Assembly (NCBI RefSeq): GCF_964023145.1
Contig: NZ_CAXIED010000001.1
Location: 744,001 to 808,000 of the forward strand
Reading direction: 5' to 3'
From: Chlamydia sp. BM-2023
GTDB lineage: Bacteria > Chlamydiota > Chlamydiia > Chlamydiales > Chlamydiaceae
DNA: 64,000 nt
The translations under genes were made by a program, and so were the position numbers. Shown here piece after piece: positions 37,307-47,431 of this stretch. The stretch's first letter is position 1; the number at the start of each line of letters is the position of its first letter. The notes beneath the pieces were generated by a model, which made no database searches, had not been told where the DNA came from, and saw only the letters and a list, made by a program, of their open reading frames with translations.

Positions 37307-38055
37307 GGTTCTTTGTAACATACGTGATGTAAAGACAAGGCATAACTAGGAGCTGCTGGAGGCCCTTGCCTACGGTTTTTCTTTTCTAGGATCTCTTTAA
37401 TGTATGCAGGAGGATATTTTCCTTTGCTAACATCTAAAAGAGATCCAACGATATTTCTGACCATCTTGTACAAGAAACCATTCCCCTTACAGATGATGGT
37501 TACTGTTTCATCCTTCTCTATAATATCTAATTTAAATAGTGTTCTTACCGTAGAGGTATAATCGCGTCCATGATTCGCAAAAGAAGCGAAATCATGGGTT
37601 CCTAGTAGGTAACGGGCTCCTTCTTGCATGAGATTTGTGTTTATGTTGTGACGTGGATGATAGGAAAAATACCGCTGCCAAGGTAGAGGTTTCGAAACTC
37701 TCGTTAGTGAATAGCGATACTCCTTAGCAACAGCTTGAAATCTTGCGTGGAAACCCTCATCGGTAATGACGACATCGCGAATAACAATATCCTTAGGGAG
37801 ATTCGCATTAAGCATTTTTTTTATTCCCTGGGGTTGTAAAAATGCCGGATGGTCAGGTTGCGAGAAATGTACCACCTGGCCAAAGGCATGCACCCCCGAG
37901 TCGGTACGTCCTGAAGAAACCACAGGAACGCGTTTCCCAATAACTTTTGTCAGGGAGTTTTCTAATACTTCTTGAATAGATAGGTCTTTAGGTTGCCTTT
38001 GCCATCCGGCATAAGCAGTCCCTTGGTAAGCAAGGAGTAAAACGACTCTTGTCAT
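37249..38055 (-). CDS. truA: tRNA pseudouridine synthase A
   Basis: Converts U38-40 of tRNA anticodon stems to pseudouridine. [13 protein letters not shown] at the N-terminus and the catalytic [14 protein letters not shown] with Asp52 are diagnostic; [18 protein letters not shown] is the conserved C-terminal segment. 268 aa. It overlaps ispD by 4 nt (ATGA) and the HAD gene by 58 nt at the 3' end. The C-terminal tail after [10 protein letters not shown] is encoded within that overlap. Confidence 0.95.
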   Translation of the reverse strand: MTRVVLLLAYQGTAYAGWQRQPKDLSIQEVLENSLTKVIGKRVPVVSSGRTDSGVHAFGQVVHFSQPDHPAFLQPQGIKKMLNANLPKDIVIRDVVITDEGFHARFQAVAKEYRYSLTRVSKPLPWQRYFSYHPRHNINTNLMQEGARYLLGTHDFASFANHGRDYTSTVRTLFKLDIIEKDETVTIICKGNGFLYKMVRNIVGSLLDVSKGKYPPAYIKEILEKKNRRQGPPAAPSYALSLHHVCYKEPYNWFCTPECAINSLKEEK

Positions 38056-38690
38056 AGCAAAGCATGAGCTATTGTTAGATCTTCAGGATAGGTGATTTTT
38101 ATTTGAGGGTGTTTGTTAAACACTAAAGATACAGAAATATCTAAAAGTTCGGCAGCTTGTGTATCGTCGCTGAGAGTAAGATTTCGCTTATTTGCAAGAG
38201 TAAGCCCTTCAAAAAGAATAGAGGTTTTTAAACACTGGGGAGTGTGAACTATAGATAAGGAGTCACGATCTATGGTTTTTACAGGATCGCGTTGCTTGAT
38301 GGTATAAGGCACTGTAGATACTAAAGTCGCCGCTCCTGTTTGTTGTGCTGCAGCTACAAGTTCCGCAACCTCATCAGGATAGATAAAAGGTCGGGCTCCA
38401 TCATGAACCAATACCCAGGGGTTGGTTACTTTTTGTAGGCCTGAAAATACTGAGTCTTGACGACGCTCTCCTGAGTGAGCAAATTTTACAGGGTAACCAT
38501 CGAAGATGTATTCGTAGGTTTCATGACAAACAACAACAATTTCTGTAATTTCTGGAATCTTCAAAGAGTTTTTTAGTGCGTGTAAAATAAGAGGTTCTCC
38601 CTGAAAAGGAAGATATTGTTTAGGTTGGTTTGCTCCAAATCGAGATCCTGTACCTCCACTAAGTAAAATTAAAGAACAGTTAGTGTTCAT
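38052..38690 (-). CDS. ispD: 2-C-methyl-D-erythritol 4-phosphate cytidylyltransferase
   Basis: Third step of the MEP pathway to isoprenoids, using CTP. The nucleotide-binding [20 protein letters not shown] lies at about 8-27, with SGG in place of the usual [13 protein letters not shown] and [10 protein letters not shown] are other IspD motifs. 212 aa, somewhat short. Part of a minus-strand lpxG, ispD, truA run with short overlaps on both sides; isoprenoids made here would feed the undecaprenyl synthase encoded about 12 kb away. Confidence 0.93.
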   Translation of the reverse strand: MNTNCSLILLSGGTGSRFGANQPKQYLPFQGEPLILHALKNSLKIPEITEIVVVCHETYEYIFDGYPVKFAHSGERRQDSVFSGLQKVTNPWVLVHDGARPFIYPDEVAELVAAAQQTGAATLVSTVPYTIKQRDPVKTIDRDSLSIVHTPQCLKTSILFEGLTLANKRNLTLSDDTQAAELLDISVSLVFNKHPQIKITYPEDLTIAHALL

Positions 38691-39654
38691 ATACGCACCT
38701 TACACAACAAATTTCTGGAGGAGAACAAAAACGTAACCGTTTGAATCCTCCTAAACCTCGATTCACAAATAGTTGTTTTCTCCCATCAGAAAGTAGAAAG
38801 TGTCCCCGTATTAAATGGGGATTTTCTAATCCTGAAGTTCTGTTCATTATTCTATTGGCAAATTTCGGCCAGGGAATCGACACTTGCGATCCGTGAGTAT
38901 GACCAGAAAATATGAGATCACCAGGATATTCCTCTAAAGAATACACAGTATCAGGATTATGAGAGAGAATAATACCAGGTAACGAAGGATTATAGTTAGT
39001 AAAAGCTTTTTTAGGATCAAATTGTTTTGCAAAGAGATCGCCAAGACCGACGATATTTACGACATCTGTAATAAGATGGCTTTCATTGTGGAGCAAACGC
39101 ACAGGGGTATTTTTTAATAACCGTAGAAGTTCTTCGTTAGGCTCTTGCTTTTGCAGACCTTCGGCATAGTTATATTTATTAGAACCAAACAATCCCTGCG
39201 CTAAAGAAACAAAAGCCCTTTTGAAAGGCTGACTGCTTTTCATAGAAATCACATCGATTTTCCCTTGTATGTTTCGGGAAATATAGGATTGATAATCATG
39301 ATTTCCTAAGATTGCATAGACCCCTAGGGGAGCATGAAGAGAATTTAAAAATGATTCTAAACGTTCGTGATCACCTACTTGAGCTCGGCAAATGAAATCT
39401 CCAGAAAATAGTAGAATATCAGGAGAGAGTTTTGCTATTTTTACAGCAACTTTTTTAAGGAACTTTTTAGGAACGGATTTGCTGCAATGTAGGTCAGAAA
39501 TTTGAACAATGCGCATACCATGAAGATGAGCATGCTTTTTTGGTAGTTTCCAAACGATAGAAGATGTTCGCAGCCAGTTTGGCTCTATAAAATTTGCCCA
39601 TGACAATACTGCAAAAGGAACCGCAGCGGCTAAAGATAAAGGAGCTAGAACCAC
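38680..39654 (-). CDS. lpxG: UDP-2,3-diacylglucosamine pyrophosphatase LpxG
   Basis: Metallophosphoesterase of the YaeI type, 324 aa, starting at GTG 39654. An N-terminal hydrophobic stretch (about 1-22) anchors it to the membrane. Motifs: [34 protein letters not shown] and FSGHTHGSQ. The C. trachomatis protein in this position (CT461) was shown to be the lipid A pathway enzyme that hydrolyses UDP-2,3-diacylglucosamine, replacing LpxH/LpxI; I transfer that on gene order and fold. It overlaps ispD by 11 nt. Confidence 0.85.
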   Translation of the reverse strand: MVLAPLSLAAAVPFAVLSWANFIEPNWLRTSSIVWKLPKKHAHLHGMRIVQISDLHCSKSVPKKFLKKVAVKIAKLSPDILLFSGDFICRAQVGDHERLESFLNSLHAPLGVYAILGNHDYQSYISRNIQGKIDVISMKSSQPFKRAFVSLAQGLFGSNKYNYAEGLQKQEPNEELLRLLKNTPVRLLHNESHLITDVVNIVGLGDLFAKQFDPKKAFTNYNPSLPGIILSHNPDTVYSLEEYPGDLIFSGHTHGSQVSIPWPKFANRIMNRTSGLENPHLIRGHFLLSDGRKQLFVNRGLGGFKRLRFCSPPEICCVRCVYEH

Positions 39655-39725
39655 AATAACACTATAAACAGATTTTCTCCTCGCCCTTTGGGACGAGGAT
39701 CTTGAAAAAGAGCCAACTCTTAATT

Positions 39726-39989
39726 TTATTTGATGATATGCTTGGAGAGAGCTTTGGTCATTTGGAACATATCGATGGCACTTGTAGAGCCGAAGACTTT
39801 AGCTAGGTTAGCGTCCGGGAGAATATTTCTTTTATTTTTAGGATCTTGTAGTTTGTGTTTTTTTATGTACTCCCAGACTTTTTTTACAATTTCAGTGCGG
39901 GGCATAGGTCCCTTGCCAACGATAGCTGCTAGATCGGAGGAAATATTGACAGGGTTCATAAAAGCAGAGTTTTTATTTTTTTGACTCAT
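39726..39989 (-). CDS. SWIB/MDM2-domain protein
   Basis: 87 aa, essentially a lone SWIB domain. Landmarks: [40 protein letters not shown] and [24 protein letters not shown] domains are otherwise typical of eukaryotic chromatin remodellers and p53-binding MDM2; chlamydiae carry this stand-alone protein and one fused to topoisomerase I. A role with condensed chromatin is proposed but unproved. AGGAG sits 6-7 nt upstream of the ATG. Positional counterpart of CT460. Confidence 0.93.
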   Translation of the reverse strand: MSQKNKNSAFMNPVNISSDLAAIVGKGPMPRTEIVKKVWEYIKKHKLQDPKNKRNILPDANLAKVFGSTSAIDMFQMTKALSKHIIK

Positions 39990-40188
39990 CGGTTACTCCT
40001 AGTAAAGGTGGTACGAAGAGACCCAAGCTCTTCATCCCAACTTTTTTATCTTTCGAGAAGGTTTCTCGTCAAAACAAAAAAACATAAATTGCTCCACACT
40101 CTTTCTTTATTAGGGTTTTAGGAAGCTATCCGGAGAGGTGCTGGGGGATAGAAAACTATCATTGAGAATTTCTCGAGAAGAGGACTCG

Positions 40189-40218
40189 TTGACTTTATTG
40201 CTTTTTCTTCTCTAGAAT
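40189..40218 (+). promoter_or_regulatory. Putative prfB promoter
   Basis: TTGACT (40189-40194), an 18-nt spacer and TAGAAT (40213-40218) form a near-consensus major-sigma promoter, 30 nt before the prfB ATG. Confidence 0.7.
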
Positions 40219-40247
40219 CCTCAGACTAAGTGTTGTTGAGAGTATGT

Positions 40248-41355
40248 ATGCACGAGAGTTTAGATAAACGGTTAGAAGGCTTGTTAGTAGGCTTGGATCT
40301 GGCCGGGAGGTCTCTTTGACCTTGAAAATAAGAAACAAGAGTTAGCTAATTTAGAAGAACAGACCTCGCAAGAGAATTTTTGGCATGATGTTTCTCACGC
40401 AGGAAAAATTTCTGAGAGAATCTCAGCTTTAAAACGGCAAATTTCCGATTACCTTGAGTTCAAAAACAAGGTTGATAATCTAGCATTTTTTCTTAATGAC
40501 AGTGATGCTGTCACAGATCCCGAACTTCGCGGAGACCTAGAGCGGGAATTTTCTATTTGTGAGCAGATTCTTTCAGAGTGGGAAACGAAACGTTTGCTTT
40601 CTGGAGAGGTTGATAAAAATGCCTGTTTCCTAACGATTAATGCTGGAGCTGGAGGAACAGAGTCTTGCGATTGGGTAGAGATGCTTTTAAGAATGTATTC
40701 TCGTTGGGCAGCACAACATCAATGGAAGGTAGAAACCATAGACCGTTTAGAGGGAGATGTCGCAGGAATTAAGCATATTACTATAAAAATTTCCGGGGAG
40801 TATGCCTATGGTTATGCTAAAGCAGAACGTGGTGTACATAGATTAGTACGTATTTCTCCTTTTGATAGTAATGCTAAGCGGCATACCAGTTTTGCTTCTG
40901 TGGATGTTTATCCTGAGATTGATGATCAGATTGAGATTGAGATTCGCCCTAATGATTTGCGTATAGATACCTATCGTTCTTCAGGTGCGGGAGGACAACA
41001 CGTAAACGTTACCGATTCTGCTGTGAGAATTACGCATATTCCGACAGGAATTATTGTTTCCTGTCAAAGCGAACGTAGTCAAATTCAGAATCGTGAAAGT
41101 TGTATGAAGATGTTGCGGGCAAGGATGTATCAGCAGATTCTTCAGGAACGCTTGGAAAAACAACTTCTTGATAGGAAAAATAAAAAAGAAATTGCCTGGG
41201 GTTCACAAATTCGTAATTATGTTTTCCAGCCTTATACCCTAGTTAAGGACGTACGTACAGGACATGAAACTGGGAATGTTCAGGCTATGATGGATGGAGA
41301 ATTGCTAGATGATTTCATCAAAGCATATTTAGCAGAATATGGAGAAGTTTCATGA
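40248..41355 (+). CDS. prfB: Peptide chain release factor 2 (programmed +1 frameshift)
   Basis: Release factor for UGA/UAA stops, 368 aa after frameshifting. The ATG at 40248 opens 23 codons ending in an in-frame TGA (40317-40319); reading continues in the +1 frame from GAC at 40318 with no stop to 41355. The stop-recognition tripeptide SPF is in [10 protein letters not shown], and the catalytic GGQ is in [11 protein letters not shown]. The frameshift makes RF2 autoregulated: low RF2 favours the shift. The stop overlaps the next gene's start (ATGA). A strong promoter lies upstream. Confidence 0.96.
40305..40320 (+). promoter_or_regulatory. prfB: prfB +1 programmed frameshift site
   Basis: GGGAGG (40305-40310) acts as internal Shine-Dalgarno, spaced 3 nt (TCT) from CTT TGA C (40314-40320). 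The peptidyl-tRNA slips from CTT to TTT so that GAC is read next. Spacing and slippery codons equal the E. coli prfB site. Confidence 0.95.
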
Positions 41356-41864
41356 CAGAAAACACAGACACAGGGGTTCCAGGATTAGAAATCCGTTATA
41401 CATTGCCGAGTGATGGTGCCTACATGCAAAGATGGTTGAACGATCCGAAGATTCTTCGGGGATTCCCATTAAAAACAGAAGCAGAAATTCGCGATAGCGT
41501 GAATTTTTGGGTAGGTTTTTATCGTTACCATAGTAGTTTAACAGCTGTGTATGAAGGAGAAGTCGCAGGAGTTGCTACTCTCATTTTAAATCCCTATGTC
41601 AAGGTATCCCATCACGCGCTAATTTCTATTATTGTTGGTGAACCCTACAGAAATAAGGGTATTGGTACAGCATTACTTAATAATCTTTGCCATCTGGCAA
41701 AAAGTCGTTTTAACTTAGAAATTCTCTATTTAGAGGTTTATGAGGAAAATCCCGCTTTTGAATTGTACAGGCGTTTTGGCTTTGATGAAGTAGGTAGACA
41801 AAAGCGCTTTTACAAAGATGAAATCGGTTATCTTGCTAAAATTACTATGGAAAAAAATCTGTAA
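41352..41864 (+). CDS. GNAT-family N-acetyltransferase
   Basis: 170 aa. The acetyl-CoA binding motif A is [20 protein letters not shown] (about 95-114), and the C-terminal [20 protein letters not shown] is the usual motif B. The substrate is unknown; similar to RimI/YhhY-type proteins that acetylate N-termini or amino acids. Start overlaps the prfB stop by 4 nt, so it may modify a translation-related target (inference only). Positional counterpart of CT458. Confidence 0.87.
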   Translation: MTENTDTGVPGLEIRYTLPSDGAYMQRWLNDPKILRGFPLKTEAEIRDSVNFWVGFYRYHSSLTAVYEGEVAGVATLILNPYVKVSHHALISIIVGEPYRNKGIGTALLNNLCHLAKSRFNLEILYLEVYEENPAFELYRRFGFDEVGRQKRFYKDEIGYLAKITMEKNL

Positions 41865-41909
41865 GAATAGTTCCCACAGAGGGAGCCTACTTCTACATTA
41901 GTATTCTTT

Positions 41910-42455
41910 ATGAAATTTCTGAAAATTTTCAAAAAGTTTTCTCGGCATTTTCTTGTTTCTAAAACGTCTCCTACGAGCTTATCAAAATTTTATAGTAGCA
42001 GTTCGATAAAGCGTGCTCTTCCTATTGATTATGCTCCTGGGAGGGTGTATGACTTGAAAAAGATCTACCAAGATTTAAATGAAAGATTGTTTCAAGGAAC
42101 CTTGAATTTAAAGATAGGATGGTTTGGTCGCGAACGTTCGGGAGGGGCTCGTAGGGCCGTTTTAGGATCCTACCATGAGGAAGAACAATTAATACGTATA
42201 CATCGTTCTTTAGATCGTGAGGACATTCCCTTATTTTTTATGGAATATCTTATTTATCATGAGATGGTGCATAGCATAGTCCCTCGAGAGTATTCCCCGT
42301 CAGGAAGAACTATTTTTCATGGAAAGAAATTTAAAGAGCATGAGAAGCGTTTTCCTTTATATGAGAGTGCTATAGCGTGGGAAAAAACGAATGTTTACGT
42401 ATTGCTGCAAAAATATAAATCAAGAGTAGGTAAGAAACATGGCAGGACACAGTAA
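41910..42455 (+). CDS. SprT-like zinc metalloprotease-domain protein
   Basis: 181 aa. A basic N-terminal segment (about 1-45) precedes a SprT-like core: [17 protein letters not shown] (about 49-65) and a HEXXH zinc motif His117-Glu118-x-x-His121 in IYHEMVHSI, with a possible third ligand in [13 protein letters not shown]. Eukaryotic relatives (Spartan, Wss1) remove DNA-protein crosslinks; the bacterial role is unclear. The last 17 nt overlap yebC. The N-terminal [15 protein letters not shown] is positively charged, possibly nucleic-acid binding. Confidence 0.8.
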   Translation: MKFLKIFKKFSRHFLVSKTSPTSLSKFYSSSSIKRALPIDYAPGRVYDLKKIYQDLNERLFQGTLNLKIGWFGRERSGGARRAVLGSYHEEEQLIRIHRSLDREDIPLFFMEYLIYHEMVHSIVPREYSPSGRTIFHGKKFKEHEKRFPLYESAIAWEKTNVYVLLQKYKSRVGKKHGRTQ

Positions 42456-43155
42456 GTGGGCCAATACAAAATATCGTAAAGAGCGTGCTGATCATAAAAA
42501 GGGAAAGATCTTTTCTCGAACGATAAAAGAACTCATGGCTGCTGTGAAAAGTGGTGGTCCAGATCCCAAATCTAATGCGCGTTTGCGGATGGTTATTCAA
42601 AAGGCTAAAGATCAAAATATTCCTAATGAAAATATCGAAAGGAATTTAAAGAAGGCCTCTTCTGCTGACCAAAAGAATTTCGAAGATGTTACCTATGAGC
42701 TATATGGCCACGGGGGAGTGGGAATTATTGTCGAAGCCATGACCGATAATAAAAACCGCACGGCTTCCGATATGCGCATAGCTGTTAATAAGCGGGGAGG
42801 CTCCCTTGTAGAACCCGGAAGTGTTCTCTATAATTTTGCCCGTAAGGGAGCTTGCTATGTCCCTAAAAGCTCTATAGACGAGGCGACTCTACTGGCTCAT
42901 GTTATTGATGTTGGTGCGGAAGATCTCGATAATGAAGACGAAGAGAATTTTATTGTTCTCTGTGATCCCGTAGAACTCGCTTCTGTGAAAGATAAGCTCG
43001 TAGCCTTAGGAGTTACCTGTTCTCAAGAAAAGCTCATTTATGTGCCTTTACGTCTTGTAGATTGTGATGAAAAAGATGGTGAGGCAAACCTTGCTTTAAT
43101 CGAATGGTTAGAACAAGTCGATGATGCCGATGATGTCTATCACAATATGGCTTAG
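42439..43155 (+). CDS. yebC: YebC/TACO1-family translation or transcription factor
   Basis: 238 aa of the YebC/PmpR family. [20 protein letters not shown] at the N-terminus is nearly invariant in the family, followed by [20 protein letters not shown] and [15 protein letters not shown]. Bacterial YebC proteins were described as transcription regulators and more recently as ribosome factors easing proline-rich translation; tarp next door is proline-rich, which may be coincidence. It overlaps the SprT-like gene and ends at a bidirectional hairpin. Confidence 0.95.
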   Translation: MAGHSKWANTKYRKERADHKKGKIFSRTIKELMAAVKSGGPDPKSNARLRMVIQKAKDQNIPNENIERNLKKASSADQKNFEDVTYELYGHGGVGIIVEAMTDNKNRTASDMRIAVNKRGGSLVEPGSVLYNFARKGACYVPKSSIDEATLLAHVIDVGAEDLDNEDEENFIVLCDPVELASVKDKLVALGVTCSQEKLIYVPLRLVDCDEKDGEANLALIEWLEQVDDADDVYHNMA

Positions 43156-43184
43156 GCTTCCTCAAATATAGTGAGAAAGCCTAA
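43152..43184. terminator. Bidirectional hairpin between yebC and tarp
   Basis: TTAGGCTT-c-CTCA (43152-43164) pairs with TGAG-a-AAGCCTAA (43172-43184) with one mismatch and a 7-nt loop. Lying between two convergent genes, it may terminate both, although neither side has a strong T-run. Confidence 0.65.
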
Positions 43185-43190
43185 TATCGC

Positions 43191-45866
43191 TTACTTCGGT
43201 AGAGAAGAAGATCTAGGAGGAGGCGCCGGGGGAGTTTTAGACTTCACCACTGTTATTGTTCCGGGTTGTATGGGACCCGAAGGTGCACTGCTACGAGTTT
43301 CAAACTGTTGTAGACGCTGTGCTACCGTACTTAAAGTTGAAAGAACTTCTGCTGCCGCCTGAGGAACTTCTGAAGGGGATCCTGCTGATAAAGGTGAGGC
43401 CGATTGTCTCTCACCAGCTACTGGAGTCGACGTCGCCATTTGTGATACGGGTGACGGCGTGTTAACTGTCGTTGAGCTAGAAGGAGGGGTTGCTGCACCT
43501 AATAGTGATGACAAGCTCCCTGATACTTCTCGAGCAGCCGCATGAAGAGCGCTTTTTTGATCAGGAGATCCAAGTTCTTCTGCTACTTCTAACTTCGGAA
43601 GAGAGGAAACTGTCGGAGTCGAACCTCCTCCTCCTGGAGTAGTCACTACTTTAGCTGCTATAGGACCAAAAAGACCTCCCGAACCGGTTTCCTTCTGGAA
43701 GTTAGAAATAATGCCCCCTATTTGCGGGCCAGTTGTACTTTTTAAGTTCCCGTTCTTATCAAAACTGTCATTCAAGTGCTGTCTAAGTCTAGGTAGAAGT
43801 TTTTCTAGACCTCCTTCACCTTCTAGAAGTTGGCCTCCCAGTAGTTTCGTCGTAGTTGATCCCGGAGTAGCACGTGGGCCTCCTCCTGTTTTTCCTCCGC
43901 CGCCTACAGTGCCGCCGTCTTTGACTACAACACGCTTAGCGAAGCCAAGACCCTCTGCTGTTCCCACTTTACCTGTTACAAATCCGGGATCAATATCATA
44001 TCCAGATGTTACAGCTTTCGCAAAGAATTTCCCTTCAGGTTGTGTAGGATTTGGGGTTTTCCCAGCTTCAACATCTTTTATCACTGTCCCAAGGTTCTGA
44101 TTTACAGATATGGGCTCTCCGTTATTACTTTGAGGATATACAACATCTAGGTGTTTGCGGACGTGATTTAATACACCTAGCAATTCTGCACCGTCATCGT
44201 CGCCGCCTCCGCCGCCGCTGACTCCTCCGGTACCACCGCCACCGCCAGTGCCTCCGCCGTCATCACCTCCGCCGCCGACACCGTCAACGCCTTCACCACC
44301 CTGGTTAGTATTTTGTAGTAATACTGTAGGTTGATAAGTTCCGTTTTCTGACGTTCTAATAACAGTTCCTAAGTCTTGATTTCCTTGATGATGCACACCA
44401 TGTTCATCGTAAACAGTATCTAAATGCTGACGTACGTTGGTTAATACCTGTTGTAACGTTTGCTGATTCATTCCTGTTATGTTTGTACCATCTCGAGATG
44501 GCGGTGGTGGTCCAGGAGGGGGTGGGGGCGTAGGTCCTGTGTCTTGAACTCCACCGTCTACGTGATCAACATGATCACCTCCACCTGTGACTTTTCCGTC
44601 AATTTGATCTGATTGGTCTCCACCTTCGGATATCTGATCTCCTCCGCCTACAGTGCCGCCGCCGCCTGTAACTGTAGTTGATGTAGTTCCTCCACCAATA
44701 TCCACTTTGGTATGAACCCCTCCCAAGTTGATATTGATAGTAGGCATTTGAAACGGCGGTACTGGCCCTCCAGAAGGTGGTGGTCCTCCAGGTCCAGGAG
44801 CGCGGGTTTCTTGAGAAAAGGCAACGCCTTCATCTGGTCTCGTTTGATTACTCCAGTTAATAGGTTGGAATCCACCAACATCACCCCAAATAGGACCGGA
44901 ATCTACCTTTGTTCCACGACGCCATACAGAAGGAGTAAAACCAGAGCTAGCCTCACTTTGATTCCAAGGTCCGTATACTACCGTTGTTTTAAACTTCATA
45001 CTCATCAGGAGGTGATTATAATCGCCTGTTTCTCCTGTTTGTCCTTCAATGCGTGGTTTAACATTGTTTTCGAAATCGTGTTGGAAAGTGTCATAACCGG
45101 TACAAAACTTCGCTACGCATTTTTCAAAATCACCCGTATCTGTAATGCGTTCTTTTGTTTTCCCGTTAGTAACAGATATGGAACATGCTGAGCTCCAATC
45201 TCCATTTCTTACGAAAATGAAGCTTCCTCTGGTGTTATCGAGGTAAACAATATGGCCGCCCTTGGTGACTAATCTTGATTGAACCGAAGGGTCTGACAAA
45301 AACTTTATAATAGATGGCTTACTCGTAGGGTCGTATTTTGGAAGAGCCATGCTTGGCAATCCTCCAGGACCGTCAGCTCGCTGACCTCCCTCAGGAACTT
45401 CAGTTCCTCGAAGACCTTCGAGAGACCCTAAATCATCAGGGTCAGTTCCTTCGGCACCTTGAGTATCATGTCCCTCAACAGCACCCTCTAATTCTGAACC
45501 CGAAGATACGTCAGAACCCGCGGAAACATCACTATCGCTACTAGAAACGCTATCGCTTCTGTCTCGGCCTCCTGTGAGAATACGATCTCCCAATAAGCTT
45601 GCAGAAGTTGCTGTTTCTCCTGTAGCTCCCGAGCCAGTTGTTGAAACTGTATGAGGTGAAAATACTACAGCAGAGGCATCGCCTTCAGCTTGAGTAACGG
45701 TAGCAGTTGCTACAGAACTTGTTGTGGCTGCTGTATCAGCAGCTGCTCCTGATCCGGAAGTGGATACAGTATGGTCCCCCATTGTCACTGTGGTTGTCGT
45801 CACAGATGGATCTGTCGTAGTTGTTGTTACGATTGGTGTGGGCTGATTACTAATAGGGGAAGTCAT
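43191..45866 (-). CDS. tarp: Translocated actin-recruiting effector Tarp
   Basis: 891-aa type III effector injected on entry to nucleate host actin. The N-terminus is Thr/Ser-rich low complexity with two imperfect repeats (HTVSTSGSGAAADTA, HTVSTTGSGATGETA). There is no Tyr-rich phosphorylation repeat as in C. trachomatis. Three related helical actin-binding-type units occur at about 470-490 (NVRQHLDTVYDEHG), 560-580 (LLGVLNHVRKHLDVVYPQ) and 689-706 (LLPRLRQHLNDSFDKNG), separated by Gly/Pro-rich linkers. C-terminal helices (REVSGSLSSLLGAA, LSTLSTVAQRLQQFE) resemble vinculin/FAK-binding motifs described for C. caviae Tarp. It ends in a proline-rich tail. Confidence 0.93.
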   Translation of the reverse strand: MTSPISNQPTPIVTTTTTDPSVTTTTVTMGDHTVSTSGSGAAADTAATTSSVATATVTQAEGDASAVVFSPHTVSTTGSGATGETATSASLLGDRILTGGRDRSDSVSSSDSDVSAGSDVSSGSELEGAVEGHDTQGAEGTDPDDLGSLEGLRGTEVPEGGQRADGPGGLPSMALPKYDPTSKPSIIKFLSDPSVQSRLVTKGGHIVYLDNTRGSFIFVRNGDWSSACSISVTNGKTKERITDTGDFEKCVAKFCTGYDTFQHDFENNVKPRIEGQTGETGDYNHLLMSMKFKTTVVYGPWNQSEASSGFTPSVWRRGTKVDSGPIWGDVGGFQPINWSNQTRPDEGVAFSQETRAPGPGGPPPSGGPVPPFQMPTININLGGVHTKVDIGGGTTSTTVTGGGGTVGGGDQISEGGDQSDQIDGKVTGGGDHVDHVDGGVQDTGPTPPPPPGPPPPSRDGTNITGMNQQTLQQVLTNVRQHLDTVYDEHGVHHQGNQDLGTVIRTSENGTYQPTVLLQNTNQGGEGVDGVGGGGDDGGGTGGGGGTGGVSGGGGGDDDGAELLGVLNHVRKHLDVVYPQSNNGEPISVNQNLGTVIKDVEAGKTPNPTQPEGKFFAKAVTSGYDIDPGFVTGKVGTAEGLGFAKRVVVKDGGTVGGGGKTGGGPRATPGSTTTKLLGGQLLEGEGGLEKLLPRLRQHLNDSFDKNGNLKSTTGPQIGGIISNFQKETGSGGLFGPIAAKVVTTPGGGGSTPTVSSLPKLEVAEELGSPDQKSALHAAAREVSGSLSSLLGAATPPSSSTTVNTPSPVSQMATSTPVAGERQSASPLSAGSPSEVPQAAAEVLSTLSTVAQRLQQFETRSSAPSGPIQPGTITVVKSKTPPAPPPRSSSLPK

Positions 45867-46102
45867 GATTTAATAACTAAATAAAACAAACTTTAATTTA
45901 ACTAGATTGTAAAACAAATTATTTATTATTATCTCGAGTTTTATTAGTTTAATTAATAATCATTCCGTTTTATTAAGTTTTTAACTGCTGTTATTAAAAG
46001 ACATTTGCTTTCGAAAAAAATGAAAAGTTTGCATGGAAAATAACGGCAGAGAGCGTTAACGTTTCTTTAAAGATAAAGAGAAATGAGAGCGAGGTACGGA
46101 GA

Positions 46103-47431
46103 ATGCCAGCGGCAGAAGTCTTCGGTGGTTGTGTATTGCAAGGTTCAGTGCGAGTATCAGGAGCGAAAAACTCTACAACTAAGCTACTTGTTGCCTCGTT
46201 GTTGTCAGATTGTAAATGTACCCTTAGGAACGTTCCCGATATTGGTGATGTGCGCTTAACCGTAGAGTTATGCCAATCTCTCGGTTCTATAGTTCATTGG
46301 GACAAACAGGCGGAAGTAATAGAAATTCATACACCTAAGATTTCTATGTCTCAGGTGCCTGCACAGTTTTCCCGAGTGAACCGTATTCCCATTTTGTTAC
46401 TAGGAGCTTTACTTGCCCGCTGTCCTAAAGAAGTCAGGGTTCCTTGTGTTGGTGGCGATGCCATAGGAGAAAGAACTCTAAACTTTCATATTGAAGGATT
46501 AGAACAGCTGGGTGCCGAGGTTATCTATGATCACCAGGGTTATCAAGCTTCGGCACCCCGAGGTCTTGTGGGGGCCTATGTTACCCTCCCTTATCCCTCA
46601 GTAGGAGCTACTGAAAATCTGATACTTGCTTCAGTTCGTGCTCAGGGAAGAACCATTATTAAGAACGCTGCTTTAGAAGTGGAAATTCTTGATCTTATAC
46701 TGTTTTTACAAAAAGCAGGTGTGGAAATCACAACAGATAATGATAGAACCATAGAGATTTTCGGTTGCGAGGATTTCTATGAGGTAGATCATTGGGTGAT
46801 TCCTGATAAAATAGAAGCCGCTTCGTTTGGCATGGCTGCAGTACTCACAAAAGGTCGCGTTTTTGTGGAAAATGCTGAACAAGACGCTATGATCCCTTTT
46901 CTTAAGACACTACGTTCTATCGGAGGGGGATTTTCAATAACAGACTCCGGAATAGAATTTTTCTATAGCGGGCCTTTACAAGGAGGCGTCGTTTTAGAAA
47001 CCGATGTTCATCCGGGATTTCTTACCGATTGGCAGCAACCGTTTTCTGTGCTTCTTTCTCAGGCTGAAGGATCCTCAGTAATTCATGAAACTGTTCATGA
47101 AAATAGATTGGGGTATTTAAATGGCCTGCAGCAAATGGGAGCAAACTGCGAGCTTTTTTACCAATGCCTAAGCTCTAAAGCATGCCGTTACGCAACAGGA
47201 AACTATCCCCATAGTGCGGTAATTCACGGTGTTACACCTTTAAAAGCTTCCCACTTGGTAATTCCTGATCTTCGCGCAGGGTTTGCTTATGTTATGGCTG
47301 CTCTCATTGCTGAGGGAGGACCCTCATTAATAGAAAATATCCAACTTTTAGATCGTGGGTATTATAATTGGGTAGAGAAGCTTAATTCCCTAGGGGCAAA
47401 AATCCATTTATTAGAGCCCGCAGTGTTATAA
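46103..47431 (+). CDS. murA: UDP-N-acetylglucosamine 1-carboxyvinyltransferase
   Basis: First committed step of peptidoglycan synthesis, transferring enolpyruvate from PEP to UDP-GlcNAc. [16 protein letters not shown] near the N-terminus and [13 protein letters not shown] near the C-terminus are family motifs. The catalytic position is Asp119 ([11 protein letters not shown]), not the usual Cys, as in C. trachomatis MurA, which is intrinsically fosfomycin-resistant. 442 aa. The ribosome site region GAGGTACGGAG precedes the ATG. The stop overlaps the argS stop by 6 nt, convergent. Confidence 0.96.
   Translation: MPAAEVFGGCVLQGSVRVSGAKNSTTKLLVASLLSDCKCTLRNVPDIGDVRLTVELCQSLGSIVHWDKQAEVIEIHTPKISMSQVPAQFSRVNRIPILLLGALLARCPKEVRVPCVGGDAIGERTLNFHIEGLEQLGAEVIYDHQGYQASAPRGLVGAYVTLPYPSVGATENLILASVRAQGRTIIKNAALEVEILDLILFLQKAGVEITTDNDRTIEIFGCEDFYEVDHWVIPDKIEAASFGMAAVLTKGRVFVENAEQDAMIPFLKTLRSIGGGFSITDSGIEFFYSGPLQGGVVLETDVHPGFLTDWQQPFSVLLSQAEGSSVIHETVHENRLGYLNGLQQMGANCELFYQCLSSKACRYATGNYPHSAVIHGVTPLKASHLVIPDLRAGFAYVMAALIAEGGPSLIENIQLLDRGYYNWVEKLNSLGAKIHLLEPAVL

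Noticed and set aside
40244..40270. Alternative ATG 4 nt before the prfB start
   Set aside because: That frame reaches a stop within eight codons; the ATG at 40248 leads into the classic frameshift site.
43711..45544. Several plus-strand frames antisense to tarp (Pro/Ser-rich)
   Set aside because: They are by-products of the Gly/Pro/Thr-rich repetitive tarp codons; no start context or domain.
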